Source of the DNA: Gemmatimonas sp.
Lineage (GTDB): Bacteria; Gemmatimonadota; Gemmatimonadetes; Gemmatimonadales; Gemmatimonadaceae
NCBI GenBank assembly: GCA_025361705.1
Contig: JANYJW010000021.1
Coordinates: 124,001-188,000, forward strand
Direction of reading: 5' to 3'
Length of the DNA stretch: 64,000 nt
In this document: in pieces, positions 44,996 through 53,896 of the stretch
Numbering within the stretch: the stretch's first letter is position 1
Layout: every line of letters starts with the position of its first letter
Position numbers and translations under genes: made by a program
Notes under the pieces: model-generated
What the model was told of the DNA's origin: nothing
Databases searched by the model: none
Seen by the model: the letters and a program-made list of their open reading frames with translations, nothing else

Positions 44996-46258
44996 TCAGG
45001 CGGCGGGCTGCGGCCGCACGAGGAACAGTCCGACGGCGGCGAGGCACGCGCTCGCCGCGCCGACGGTGAACGCGAACGCGCTCCCCTTCCAGTCCCACAT
45101 CAGGCCAAACGCCACCGACGCCGGCAGCACGGCGGCGCCAATGACACCGTTGTACCAGCCGAACGCCACACCACGGCGCGTCGCCGGCACGAGGTCGGCC
45201 ACCAGCGCACGCTCGACGCCCTCAGTCAATCCGAAGAACAACCCATACGCGATGAAGAGCGCCCACGCGTGCCACGTCGCGCTCGCCATCGCGAAGCCGA
45301 GATAGACGATCGCGTACCACAGCCACCCCGCCGCGATCATCGTGCGGCGTCCCACGCGATCAGACCAGACGCCCGCCGGAATGCTGGTTGCCGACTTCAC
45401 CACGTGCAGCGCCGCCCAGAGAATCGGCAGCAGCGCCGCCGTCACGCCGAGTTGCGACGCGCGAAGCAGCAGGAAGGCGTCAGTGGAATTGCCGAGCGTG
45501 AAGAGCACAAGGACACCGAGGTAGCGCCAGAACGGCCGACCCAACGGCGCGTGGTCGGTGATCCGTGCGCCACTGGCAGGTGCCTGATCCCTGCCAGGTG
45601 GCGCGGCGGTGACTCCGAGTGCGGTCCGCCTCCCGTCCCCAGTCTCCCGTCGCCCGTCCTCCTTCACCCCAAACACAGCAACCAGCACCGCAATCACACC
45701 AGGAATGGCGGCAAGCAGAAACACGGTCCGCACGCTCACCCCCACCCACTGCAGCAGCACAAACGCGATGAGCGGGCCAATGAACGCCCCCGCGTGATCG
45801 GCTGCGCGCTGTGCCCCGAACGCGCGGCCGCGCTCGCTGCCCGGGACGGCGTCGGCGATCATTGCATCGCGCGGCGCACCGCGGATGCCCTTGCCCACGC
45901 GGTCGCCCACGCGAATGGCAAGCACGTGCCAGCCGGCCGTGGCAAACGCCACCAGCGGCCGCAGCGCCGACGCCAGCCCGTATCCCCACACCACCAGCGG
46001 CTTCCGCCGCGGCACTCGGTCCGACCACCACCCGCTCGCCAACTTGAGCAAGGACGCGGTGGCGTCGGCCGTGCCCTCGATGACGCCCACCCACGCCGCG
46101 CTCACTCCAAGCGTCGCGGTGAGAAACGCAGGCAGGAGCGGATAGATCATCTCGCTCGACGCATCGGTGAACAAACTCACCGCCGCAAGCGCCTTGACCG
46201 TGCGCGGGAGACGCGGGCGCGTGGCCTTGCCCGCTACCGGGCGCACGTCGGCGCTCAC
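44996..46258 (-). CDS. MFS transporter with repeat-derived central loop
   Basis: 420 residues, 12 membrane segments. The conserved cytoplasmic loop motif of the major facilitator superfamily is visible as GWWSDRVPRRKPLVV after helix 2 and GVWSDRVGRRTM after helix 8. The loop between the two halves (about residues 200-245) reads GRRETGDGRRTALG followed by a Gly/Pro-rich stretch; it is encoded by a heptad array plus a strong hairpin and looks inserted. GTG 46258 overlaps the sugar kinase stop (GTGA). In this operon a sugar or sugar-derived substrate is plausible, but the family does not prove it. Confidence 0.85.
   Translation of the reverse strand: MSADVRPVAGKATRPRLPRTVKALAAVSLFTDASSEMIYPLLPAFLTATLGVSAAWVGVIEGTADATASLLKLASGWWSDRVPRRKPLVVWGYGLASALRPLVAFATAGWHVLAIRVGDRVGKGIRGAPRDAMIADAVPGSERGRAFGAQRAADHAGAFIGPLIAFVLLQWVGVSVRTVFLLAAIPGVIAVLVAVFGVKEDGRRETGDGRRTALGVTAAPPGRDQAPASGARITDHAPLGRPFWRYLGVLVLFTLGNSTDAFLLLRASQLGVTAALLPILWAALHVVKSATSIPAGVWSDRVGRRTMIAAGWLWYAIVYLGFAMASATWHAWALFIAYGLFFGLTEGVERALVADLVPATRRGVAFGWYNGVIGAAVLPASVAFGLMWDWKGSAFAFTVGAASACLAAVGLFLVRPQPAA
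45567..45665. repeat. Hairpin plus heptad array inside the MFS gene
   Basis: GCGCCAC-T-GGCAGG (45567-45580) pairs with CCTGCC-AG-GTGGCGC (45590-45604) around a 9-base loop. After 26 bases five heptads follow: TCCCGTC, CCCAGTC, TCCCGTC, GCCCGTC and CTCCTTC (45631-45665). Together they fill the central cytoplasmic loop of the transporter, a place that tolerates insertions. Confidence 0.7.
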
Positions 46259-47487
46259 GTGTCGCCCCTCGACGCGCCGGCTGACGGCACCATCACGCGC
46301 GCCACCTCGCCCCGCGAGGTTCCGCTTCCCGGCACCTCGGCGTACGCAGCCATCCACGCGCTGGCAAAACGTTCCGCGTCGCCGTCAGTCACGAGCGCCC
46401 AGACGGCACCGCCGAATCCGGCGCCAAACGCGGTGGCCGCCATGGCGCCGTGTGCGCGCGCATGCGCCGCAAGCCACGCGGTCTGTGGCACCTGGTTCTG
46501 CAGGCTGTCCTCGGCCATCGCCTGCGAGTGCGACATGAGTCGCGCGGCATCGCCAGCGTCAGCCCGCGCGATGGCGTCGACCATCGCGGGCACCACGACC
46601 GTGGTCTCCTCACGGTACTGCCGCAGGCGCCCGCGCAGATACTCGGCGCTCACCGCCTCCGTGGCCGCGCGCTCAACGAGCGAGAGCGCCCGCTCGCACG
46701 CGTCGTGCGCAGACGCCAGCACCTCGCCAAGCGTCGCATCGGTGCGCCCGGTTTCCACGTTCCACACCGCCACAAGCGCCCGCATGGAGTCGGCCACGCG
46801 ATTGTACGCATGCATGGCGTTGCCCGTCTTGGTCGCCTTCACACCACTGTTCGCCACGACTATCCGCCAGTCGGCCGGCCACGGCACGCGGCGCAGCACG
46901 CGACCCGGCAGGTACGCATACTCGCCGACCTCGCCGGCGCGCGATGCGCAGATGGCAATGTGGTCCTGTGCGCCGCCGCGCGTGCCCACGCCACTGTCCC
47001 CGGCGAATCCCTCCCAGGCGGCGCCGCTCTCCACCGCCGCGCAGTATTGCGGAAAGGCGAGCTCGTCGCCCGCCACCGCGCGCCATTCCGAGGTCTCCCA
47101 CAGCGCGTTGGCATCGAACAGCGCCATGGTGACTGCCACGATGAGCGCGCTGGAACTGCTCAGGCCGCTCGACGTCGGAATCGAACTGCCGAGCTTCACC
47201 GCCACGCCCGTGCGCGCCGACGGAAAGTCGCGCGCTACCCGCCGCGCCACGGCCGCGAGGTACACCGACCAACGGGCCGACGCGGCAGGGGTCGCCGTGG
47301 GCGACAGCGTCACCTCCGCGGTCGACCGGCTGCGATTGTCGTGCACGCGCACCACGGGCGACGACAGCGCGTCCACCGCGGCGTGCATGTGCAAGGGCGT
47401 TGCGCACGTCAGCGACGGGCCGCCCGCGTAGTCGGTGTGCTTCCCCACCAGTTCCACCCGGCCGGGGACGCGATACTTCCAGGTCAC
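46255..47487 (-). CDS. GHMP-family sugar 1-kinase, galactokinase-like
   Basis: 410 residues. The three GHMP motifs are present: sugar-binding GRVELVGKHTDYAGG near residue 10, ATP loop SSIPTSSGLSSSSAL near 110 and the C-terminal GAGFGGAVWALV. Galactokinases have GEHTDY at the first site; here the Glu that contacts the sugar is Lys, so specificity probably differs from plain galactose. Overlaps at both ends (GTGA with the nucleotidyltransferase before and the MFS gene after). In an operon with a nucleotidyltransferase, the product is likely a sugar 1-phosphate to be activated with a nucleotide. Confidence 0.8.
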   Translation of the reverse strand: MTWKYRVPGRVELVGKHTDYAGGPSLTCATPLHMHAAVDALSSPVVRVHDNRSRSTAEVTLSPTATPAASARWSVYLAAVARRVARDFPSARTGVAVKLGSSIPTSSGLSSSSALIVAVTMALFDANALWETSEWRAVAGDELAFPQYCAAVESGAAWEGFAGDSGVGTRGGAQDHIAICASRAGEVGEYAYLPGRVLRRVPWPADWRIVVANSGVKATKTGNAMHAYNRVADSMRALVAVWNVETGRTDATLGEVLASAHDACERALSLVERAATEAVSAEYLRGRLRQYREETTVVVPAMVDAIARADAGDAARLMSHSQAMAEDSLQNQVPQTAWLAAHARAHGAMAATAFGAGFGGAVWALVTDGDAERFASAWMAAYAEVPGSGTSRGEVARVMVPSAGASRGDT

Positions 47488-48305
47488 GGCTCCACCACGA
47501 CGTCGCGCAGGTGGTCGGCGATTGTCGTGATGTCGGCCCGCCGTGACAGGTCGAGCACGCCCGCGTGCGCGTGGACCACGCGGAAGACCTCGCCCAGCTC
47601 GTGCGCCGCAATCATCACGGCATCCTGCAGCTCGAGTTCGCCCCGCACCGACGGCCGCACGCGGCGGCACGCCTCGAATATCCTGGGCGTGAAGCTCCAC
47701 AGGTTCATCGACACCCAGCGCTCGGCGCGCTGCGCCAGCGGATGGTCTGCGGCCGGCTTCTCCACAATTGCCTGCAGCACGCCCGCGGCGTCGATGTCGA
47801 GCAAGGCGTACGCCATCACCCGTTCGCGGTCGATGTTGCCGTCGCGCACGAGCGCCTCGCCCTCGTACGCCACCAGCCCCGCGCCGCCAAGCGCGCACAG
47901 GGCGTCGTAGGACGACACGGGGTAGTAGTTGTCGGAGTTAAGGACGAGCAACGGCGCGTCGCGCACGTGTCCATCCGCCGCCGCCACGGCGTCCGCGGTG
48001 CCGCGCGGCTCGGCCTGTACGGCCCAGCGCAGGCGCACGCGCCGCGGCGGCCTCTCGCGCTCGTAGTACGCGCGCATCATCGCGTGATCGGGCGCGACGA
48101 CGAGCGTCACATCGGTGATGCCGGCGTCGGCGAGCGCTGACAGCACGAAGTCGAGGAATGGCCGACCGAGCGTCGGCATCATCCCCTTCTGCCCGGCGTC
48201 GGCGGCGCGCGCTTGCGCATCGTCCAGTGCCACCGCGGCCTCGGCTCGCCGCATCCGGGAGCCGAGGCCGCGCGCAAGAACGACCGCCTGGGTGGTACGC
48301 GTCAT
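47484..48305 (-). CDS. Sugar-1-phosphate nucleotidyltransferase
   Basis: 273 residues, NTP_transferase fold. The nucleotide loop reads LARGLGSRMRR (variant of LAAGxGTRxx), followed after an unusual 28-residue insert (AEAAVALDDAQARAADAGQ) by KGMMPTLGRPFLDFVL with the phosphate-binding Lys. Metal Asp in VLNSDNYYP and the later VEKP. Which NTP or sugar is used cannot be read. Coupled by GTGA overlap to the sugar kinase downstream, so the two are likely consecutive steps. Confidence 0.82.
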   Translation of the reverse strand: MTRTTQAVVLARGLGSRMRRAEAAVALDDAQARAADAGQKGMMPTLGRPFLDFVLSALADAGITDVTLVVAPDHAMMRAYYERERPPRRVRLRWAVQAEPRGTADAVAAADGHVRDAPLLVLNSDNYYPVSSYDALCALGGAGLVAYEGEALVRDGNIDRERVMAYALLDIDAAGVLQAIVEKPAADHPLAQRAERWVSMNLWSFTPRIFEACRRVRPSVRGELELQDAVMIAAHELGEVFRVVHAHAGVLDLSRRADITTIADHLRDVVVEP

Positions 48306-48318
48306 GGGGAACCGTTCA

Positions 48319-50094
48319 TCAGTTGGCGTCTGCGCCTTCCGTCCAGAATCCCTGCAGCACCTTGTACACGCCGATTCCGCTGATCACCACGATGGTCAGG
48401 CACGCGTAGAACTGCCCCATGTGGCCGTAGAGGAACGCGCCCACGCCGAACAGCGCCGAATAGACGAAGCTGCAGCCGAGCACCCAGCCGAGCATCGCCT
48501 GCGCGATCCCGTCGGCCGGCGCCACGGCGCCCGCTTGGCCCACCACCGCCTTCCACCCCGGGCCCGACGGGCGCACAAGCTGGTAGAACTTCACCAGCGT
48601 CTCCTTGTCGGCCGGCGCCGTCAGCAGCGTCACCGACACCCACACGACCGTCGTGAATGCCACGGTCAGCAGCAGCGAGGTCGTCGACGAGATTTCCATT
48701 CCATTCTTGCGCGCCACGAAGAAGCCGAGCGCAAGCACGAACGACCCCACCATCGCCGAGATCTCGCTCCACGCGTTGATGCGCCACCAGAACCAGCGGA
48801 GCAGATACAGCAGTCCGGTGCCCGCGCCGACCGAGAGAATCAACTCGAACGCATCCTTGGCCGTGCCCAGCAGGTAGGAGAAGAGCACCGCACAGAACAT
48901 GAGCCCCGCCGTCGTCAGGCGGCCGACGAGCACGTAGTGCTTCTCCGTGCCGTCCTTCTTCATGAAGCGCCGGTAGAAGTCGTGCACCAGGTACGACGTC
49001 CCCCAGTTCAAGTGCGTCTCGATCGTCGAGCGATACGCGGCGAGCGTCCCGGCGACCACCAGCCCGAGGAAACCGGCCGGAAGGAACTTCATCATCGCCG
49101 GGTATGCCATGTCATGCCCGATGAGCGACGGATCCACATACGGGAACGTCTTGCCGATGTCGGCAAGCTGCGGATAGATGATCGTCGACGCGAGCGCGGT
49201 GAGGATCCACGGCCACGGACGCAGCGCGTAGTGCATCACGTTGAACAGCAGCGTGCCGATCACCGCGTCCTTTTCTGTCTTCGACGCGAGCATGCGCTGG
49301 GCGATGTAGCTGCCGCCCCCCGGTTCCGCACCCGGGTACCAGACCGACCACCACTGGACGGTCAGCGGGATGACAAAGACCACCAGGGCCGAGCTCCAGT
49401 TGCCGAAGTCCGGCAACATGTGCAGCGATGACGCCGGCACCTTTTCGAGCAGCCCGTGCAGCCCGCCGATTTCCGGCTGCTTCAGGGCGAAGTACGTCAC
49501 GGCAAAGGCGCCCGTCATCGTGATGCCGAACTGCAGCGTGTCGGTCACGAGCACGCCCCACAGCCCCGACACCGACGCGAAGAAGATGGTCATCACCGAG
49601 CAGACCAGCAGCGTCTGCCACGTCGGCCATCCGAGCACGATGTTGCCGATCTTGGCCGCCGCAAGGTTCACCGTGGCCATGATGAAGCAGTTGAAGAACA
49701 GCCCGAGGTACACCGCGCGGAAACCGCGCAGCATGCGCGCCGCCTTCCCCGAGTAGCGGATCTCGTAGAACTCCAGGTCCGTGAGCACCCGCGACCGGCG
49801 CCACATGCGCGCATAGAAGAACACCGTCATCATGCCCGTCAGCAGGAACGACCACCACGCCCAGTTCTCCGCCACGCCCTTCTCGCGCACCATGTTGGTC
49901 ACGAGGTTCGGCGTGTCGGTGGAAAAGGTGGTGGCCACCATCGAGATGCCCACCAGCCACCACGGCGCCGCCCGACCCGACGTGAAGAACTCCGTCGTGT
50001 TCTGGCTCGCCCGCCGAGCGAAGAAAATCGCCGGCAGGAACGAGATGATGATGCTGGCCGCGATGATGATCCAGTCGATTCGTGCGAAAGTCAT
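48319..50094 (-). CDS. Sodium:solute symporter (SSS family), sugar type
   Basis: 591 residues with about 14 membrane helices. The start FFTSGRAAPWWLVGISMVAT with helix 1-2 and the sodium-site region GLVVAGTLAAYRSTIETHLNWG are SSS-family hallmarks; the architecture is close to SGLT-type transporters and to those linked with sialic acid or hexosamine clusters. The ATG at 50094 is 43 bases after the Gfo/Idh-family stop codon, with heptad array H in that gap. Probable importer for the sugar processed by the neighbouring genes. Confidence 0.88.
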   Translation of the reverse strand: MTFARIDWIIIAASIIISFLPAIFFARRASQNTTEFFTSGRAAPWWLVGISMVATTFSTDTPNLVTNMVREKGVAENWAWWSFLLTGMMTVFFYARMWRRSRVLTDLEFYEIRYSGKAARMLRGFRAVYLGLFFNCFIMATVNLAAAKIGNIVLGWPTWQTLLVCSVMTIFFASVSGLWGVLVTDTLQFGITMTGAFAVTYFALKQPEIGGLHGLLEKVPASSLHMLPDFGNWSSALVVFVIPLTVQWWSVWYPGAEPGGGSYIAQRMLASKTEKDAVIGTLLFNVMHYALRPWPWILTALASTIIYPQLADIGKTFPYVDPSLIGHDMAYPAMMKFLPAGFLGLVVAGTLAAYRSTIETHLNWGTSYLVHDFYRRFMKKDGTEKHYVLVGRLTTAGLMFCAVLFSYLLGTAKDAFELILSVGAGTGLLYLLRWFWWRINAWSEISAMVGSFVLALGFFVARKNGMEISSTTSLLLTVAFTTVVWVSVTLLTAPADKETLVKFYQLVRPSGPGWKAVVGQAGAVAPADGIAQAMLGWVLGCSFVYSALFGVGAFLYGHMGQFYACLTIVVISGIGVYKVLQGFWTEGADAN

Positions 50095-50096
50095 CC

Positions 50097-50124
50097 GGGA
50101 GACGGTAGAGGGTAGACGGTAGAA
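50097..50124. repeat. Heptad array H (GGTAGAC)
   Basis: GGGAGAC, GGTAGAG, GGTAGAC and GGTAGAA lie in register in the 43-base spacer between the Gfo/Idh gene and the symporter start, i.e. inside an operon, within the symporter's ribosome-site region. Confidence 0.85.
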
Positions 50125-50137
50125 CGTGGGCTCCGAA

Positions 50138-51523
50138 CTACGCCTTCCAGTTGCCGCGCGTGAAATCAGGGAACTTCACCGGCGCCGATCCCTTGGCCAC
50201 CGAGATCTCGCTCAGCGGCAGCGGAGCGCTCCACGCCGCCGAGTCGTACACATCGATGTCGGGCGCGAGGCCCTCGCGCAGGCACTGTACCAGACGCCAC
50301 GCCATCACGAAGTCCATGCCGCCATGCCCGCCATTGCGCGCCTGCTCACCGAGCTTCGTCCACAACGGGTCCTCGAACTTCGGCTTCCAGGCGTCAATGG
50401 CACCCCAGCGCTCGCCGCCCGCCTGGCCCTCGACATAGATGCGCGCCGGATAGTCCTCGAAGAGCCCCTTCGTCCCCTGAATGGCATTGAGGCGCGAGTA
50501 CGGACGCGGGTTCGACACATCGTGCTGCAGCAGGATCGTGCGCCCCTTCGCCGTCTTGATGAGCGACGAATTGAGGTCGCCCGTCACGTACCGTTCGCTC
50601 CACTTGGCGCTCATCTTGTCCTTCACCGTCTCTTCGCGATGGATGCTGAGCCCGCGTTCCTCGGTGCTCATCGACACCATGTACTCGAACGTGTCGCCCT
50701 TGTGGATGTCGAGATACCACGACACCGGCCCCAGGCCATGCGTCGGGTACAGGTTGGCATTGTTCGTCGTGTGCCACCGGCGGCGCCACAGCCCTTCGTC
50801 GCGGTCCTCAAAAAGGATGCCGCGCAGGTCGTGCAAATAGGCGGCCGCGCCGTGCAGCGGCTCGCCGAAGACGCCGGCGTGTACCATGCGGTTCACCAGC
50901 ATCTCGTTGTAGCCGTAGTTGCAGTTCTCGAGCTGCAGGCAGTGCCGGCGGGTCTTCTCGCTGGCGTCCACCAGCTCCCACAGCTGCTTGAGCGTGGAGC
51001 CGAAGGGACATTCGCTCGACACGTGCTTGCCGGCCTTCATCGCGGCGAGCATCACCGGCACGTGCCATTCCCACGGCGTCGCCGTGTGGATGAAGTCGAT
51101 GTCGTCGCGCTGCACCAGCTGCTCGAACGCGTGGTCACCGTCGGTGAACAGCGCCGGCGCCGGCTGCCCCGCATCGGTCACCATCTTTGCAGCCTGCTTC
51201 GCCTTGTCGGGCACGTTGTCGCAGAGCGCCGTGATCTTCACACCCGGGCAACCCAGAAACTCGTGCAGCACCGACCGCCCACGCAGGCCCGTGCCGACAA
51301 TGGCAATGCGCACGACGTCGCGCTTCTCGAACGGCACCCCCTTCATTGACTTGGCCCCCGCTGGCGACACCGGGGCAAGATCGGGATGTGCGCCCGCCGT
51401 CGCCGACTCGGCCACTGCGGGAGAAAAGACGCCCGATGCGCCCAGGGCGGCGCCGGCCAAGGCGGCGGATTTCAGCAGGTCGCGGCGGCTCAGGCCGGCA
51501 CGATCATCGGGCGGCATCGACAC
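50138..51523 (-). CDS. Secreted Gfo/Idh/MocA-family protein, GH109-like glycosidase
   Basis: 461 residues with a Tat signal: GLSRRDLLKSAALAGAALG. The Rossmann loop IVGTGLRGRSVLHEF is near residue 95, and blocks HTATPWEWH, ENCNYGYNEMLVNRM and YPTHGLGPVSWYLDI fit family GH109, whose NAD-dependent members release alpha-N-acetylgalactosamine by a redox mechanism. Tat export fits, because the NAD cofactor must be bound before export. ATG 51523. First gene of the operon for uptake (SSS), activation (nucleotidyltransferase) and phosphorylation (GHMP kinase). GalNAc as the sugar is my inference. Confidence 0.85.
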   Translation of the reverse strand: MSMPPDDRAGLSRRDLLKSAALAGAALGASGVFSPAVAESATAGAHPDLAPVSPAGAKSMKGVPFEKRDVVRIAIVGTGLRGRSVLHEFLGCPGVKITALCDNVPDKAKQAAKMVTDAGQPAPALFTDGDHAFEQLVQRDDIDFIHTATPWEWHVPVMLAAMKAGKHVSSECPFGSTLKQLWELVDASEKTRRHCLQLENCNYGYNEMLVNRMVHAGVFGEPLHGAAAYLHDLRGILFEDRDEGLWRRRWHTTNNANLYPTHGLGPVSWYLDIHKGDTFEYMVSMSTEERGLSIHREETVKDKMSAKWSERYVTGDLNSSLIKTAKGRTILLQHDVSNPRPYSRLNAIQGTKGLFEDYPARIYVEGQAGGERWGAIDAWKPKFEDPLWTKLGEQARNGGHGGMDFVMAWRLVQCLREGLAPDIDVYDSAAWSAPLPLSEISVAKGSAPVKFPDFTRGNWKA

Positions 51524-51583
51524 GGTAGATCTCCGGTAATTGAGACCGGGAAAAACTACGCGGACGCACGCCCAATCGCGAGG

Positions 51584-51613
51584 CGCCCCGACGGCCGGCG
51601 GGCCGTCGGGGCG
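51584..51613 (-). terminator. Hairpin downstream of the Tyr/Gly-rich envelope gene
   Basis: A perfect 13-pair stem (51584-51596 with 51601-51613, loop GGCG), 21 bases after the 51635 gene's stop and before the start of the Gfo/Idh gene. The nearest T run on the minus strand is about 30 bases further, so it is terminator-like rather than classical. Confidence 0.55.
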
Positions 51614-51634
51614 TGCAACTATCGGCGCGTACGC

Positions 51635-52948
51635 TCAGCCCGGTGGAACGCGCGGCTTCGCGGTGCGGCCGGCATCGCCGCTGCCACTCCCCGTCGAGCT
51701 TGAGGCTGGCGCGGTCGACTGCCCGCCGGACGAGCCGCTGGCGTCGCCCGACGAGGCGCGTGGAGTGCTCGCTGGCGCCGCCGACTGTCCGCCGGTGCGA
51801 CGCGTATATCCGGCGCCCTTGACGGCCTGACCCTCGACTTGCGATGTCGTGCCCGGCGTGCTCGGCACAATCACCAGCGGGAGAGGACCGTAGTAGTACC
51901 CGCTGTATTGGCCGTTGTAGAGGCCGTAGTCGTACCGGCCATATCCGTAGCCGTAGCCCTGACCGTAGCCGTAGTACCCTGACATGCACGGATCGCCGGA
52001 GTAGGCGCTGTACGTCGTCGGCAGGTACCCGGCGCGGCAGTTCCACTCGTCACCACGCAGTCGCGAACCTCCAAAATACCCGCCGCCACCTGACGCGCCC
52101 TCCCAGGCGTTGCGACCCGTCTGATCCGGCGCCCTGCGCTGCACGGCAAACCGCGTCGGGTACGACAGCGCGACCATCAGGTCGATCATGCTGGGTGGCA
52201 TGCCGGCATCGGCAAGGCGCACCAGCTCCCTCGCGTTCAGTACAAAGCCCTGCCCGAGTTCATTCAGCCACGCCTCGGCTACCTGCCCATCCACCGCCTT
52301 GGCGACCTCGAGCACCGCATCGGTCCGTACCGCTTCGCCGGCCCCCTGCCGCGCGTACCGCGCGGCAAAGGCCTGCGTCGGCGCGAGGGCAAGGGTCACA
52401 GAATCCATGACGGCGCCAGCGACCTTCGTGATCGTGTACCCCGACGGGCGATAGTGGATTGCGCGCGCCGTCGCGTTGCCACCCACCGTCGTGCCGCGCA
52501 CCTCAATCCAGTCGCCCTCCGACGAGATGGCAAATACGCTGCTCCCCTTCACCACGGTCTGGCCGCACGTGAACTCCGAGCGCAAGAACAGACGGCGATT
52601 GTCCGCCGACCACGTGCCCGATTCCCATCCCGGACAGCGCTCCACCGTCTTCGCCACGCGCTGGCCCGTGGCGGCAATGGCTTCGCGATGCACCACGGTG
52701 CCGTTCGCAACCACGGTGACTTCCACCCCTTGGCCGCTGTTGGCAGGCACGATGCACACCAAGCCGTCGGTCGTGGCGCCAGTCCAGCTGCGTACAGTCT
52801 GTCCGTTGCTCGCGCTCCAGCAGCCCAGCCACGGTTGCCAGTGCGCATCAGGCACCTGCGCCGTCAGCAGACCGGCGCTCGCGAGGCTCGCCAGCATCAA
52901 TCCGCACCAAGCGGCGATGCGGCGAGGAACCTGTGGGTCCGTGCGCAT
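51635..52948 (-). CDS. Secreted Tyr/Gly-rich protein, function unknown
   Basis: 437 residues with a signal peptide (about 1-32). Residues 33-130 form a domain with four Cys (CWSA, CIVP, CPGW, CGQT) likely disulfide-bonded; then a helical segment; a Gly/Tyr repeat region (YYGYGQGYGYGYGRYDYG, about residues 320-355); and a Ser/Gly/Thr-rich tail. ATG 52948 has a strong ribosome site (TAGGAGG) seven bases upstream, which fixes the start. Composition suggests a surface-exposed protein; I do not recognise the family. The preceding outer-membrane gene is 10 bases away, so they are one unit. Confidence 0.65.
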   Translation of the reverse strand: MRTDPQVPRRIAAWCGLMLASLASAGLLTAQVPDAHWQPWLGCWSASNGQTVRSWTGATTDGLVCIVPANSGQGVEVTVVANGTVVHREAIAATGQRVAKTVERCPGWESGTWSADNRRLFLRSEFTCGQTVVKGSSVFAISSEGDWIEVRGTTVGGNATARAIHYRPSGYTITKVAGAVMDSVTLALAPTQAFAARYARQGAGEAVRTDAVLEVAKAVDGQVAEAWLNELGQGFVLNARELVRLADAGMPPSMIDLMVALSYPTRFAVQRRAPDQTGRNAWEGASGGGGYFGGSRLRGDEWNCRAGYLPTTYSAYSGDPCMSGYYGYGQGYGYGYGRYDYGLYNGQYSGYYYGPLPLVIVPSTPGTTSQVEGQAVKGAGYTRRTGGQSAAPASTPRASSGDASGSSGGQSTAPASSSTGSGSGDAGRTAKPRVPPG

Positions 52949-52958
52949 GGTTCGCCTC

Positions 52959-53711
52959 CTAAAAGCGAATGGCAAGGCCCGCCGTCACGGCAAGGCCCGA
53001 CAAGTCGATGCGGTTGAATCCGGAGAAGTCACTGCTCATTCGTGCGCTACCAAGGTCGTACCGTGCCTCGGTGACGAGTCCCATGCGCGCCGTCATCGCA
53101 TAGTCCATGCCCACCGCGCCATAGGTCGTCGTGACCCATCCACTCGACTCCATGGTCGTGCCAAAGACGTCGAGTGTCTTGTAATCCACGAAGTCGCCGC
53201 TCTGGCGGAACCGGTACCACGTGTAGCCTACGCCTGTCGCCACATATGGCACGAGACGCGTTGGCACCCACGCCAACTGCCCAATCGAGCGCCCTGGCGG
53301 CACCAAAGCGTAGCGAACGCCCACTGTCAGTGCCGTCCGACGCAGGTCGGTGGATTGCTCGATGGGACGGTTGCTGTTGTCCACCCAGTCCCGGTACTCG
53401 CTCGGCACGCTCCGGCCCGACGAGCCGGCACCCAACACCACCGCCGTGCGGCCCGTGACACGGATGGCGATGTCGCCAGAATACGAACTGCTCGCAAAGC
53501 TGGCTTGTCCCACGGTGAGATGCTGGCGCACGAACGCGTAGACATCGCTGCCCGTCGAGGGCATCGCCCGGCCCCCGCGCAGCGTGATGCTCAGACGCGG
53601 GGCGCCAAACAGGAACCCGTCGCCAGAGCCCGGCTGCGCCCCGACACCCAGGGGAACCAGTATCGCGCAGGCCCACAGGGCGGCGCGCAACGCACGGCAA
53701 CGATCACGCAT
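52959..53711 (-). CDS. Outer-membrane beta-barrel protein
   Basis: 250 residues. A signal peptide (MRDRCRALRAALWACAILVP) is followed by amphipathic strands with Gly and aromatic residues; it starts the mature part with a LSITLRGGRAMP strand and ends in AVTAGLAIRF, a C-terminal Phe typical for barrels assembled by BAM. Strands such as VPYVATGVGYTWYRF and AMTARMGLVTEARYDLG resemble OmpA-like/OmpW-like small barrels. ATG 53711 with GAGGAG eight bases upstream. Co-transcribed with the Tyr/Gly-rich protein downstream. Function unknown. Confidence 0.75.
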   Translation of the reverse strand: MRDRCRALRAALWACAILVPLGVGAQPGSGDGFLFGAPRLSITLRGGRAMPSTGSDVYAFVRQHLTVGQASFASSSYSGDIAIRVTGRTAVVLGAGSSGRSVPSEYRDWVDNSNRPIEQSTDLRRTALTVGVRYALVPPGRSIGQLAWVPTRLVPYVATGVGYTWYRFRQSGDFVDYKTLDVFGTTMESSGWVTTTYGAVGMDYAMTARMGLVTEARYDLGSARMSSDFSGFNRIDLSGLAVTAGLAIRF

Positions 53712-53771
53712 GGTGCGGCTCCTCAACGGAGCGAGAAAACGTCTGAACCGGCCGCATCCGACCTCGATTGC

Positions 53772-53799
53772 AGTATACACGATCCTGCCCGAGGTCATA
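53772..53799 (-). promoter_or_regulatory. Possible promoter of the outer-membrane gene pair
   Basis: On the minus strand TATGAC (53799-53794) and TATACT (53777-53772) are 16 bases apart, 60 bases before the start codon. The -10 is near-perfect, the -35 weak. Confidence 0.45.
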
Positions 53800-53896
53800 C
53801 CCCCCGGCGAGCCTGGTGTTCGCCGCAAGGGAATGTCGGAGGAACCGGGTCACCAAGTCCATACACCGGTACTCCGCGACCCATCGCCAATCGCAC

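Noticed and set aside
47487-47898. Longer sugar kinase with about 137 extra N-terminal residues
   Set aside because: The extension overlaps the nucleotidyltransferase coding sequence in another frame and is Arg/Gly-rich. The kinase family begins within ten residues of the GTG at 47487.
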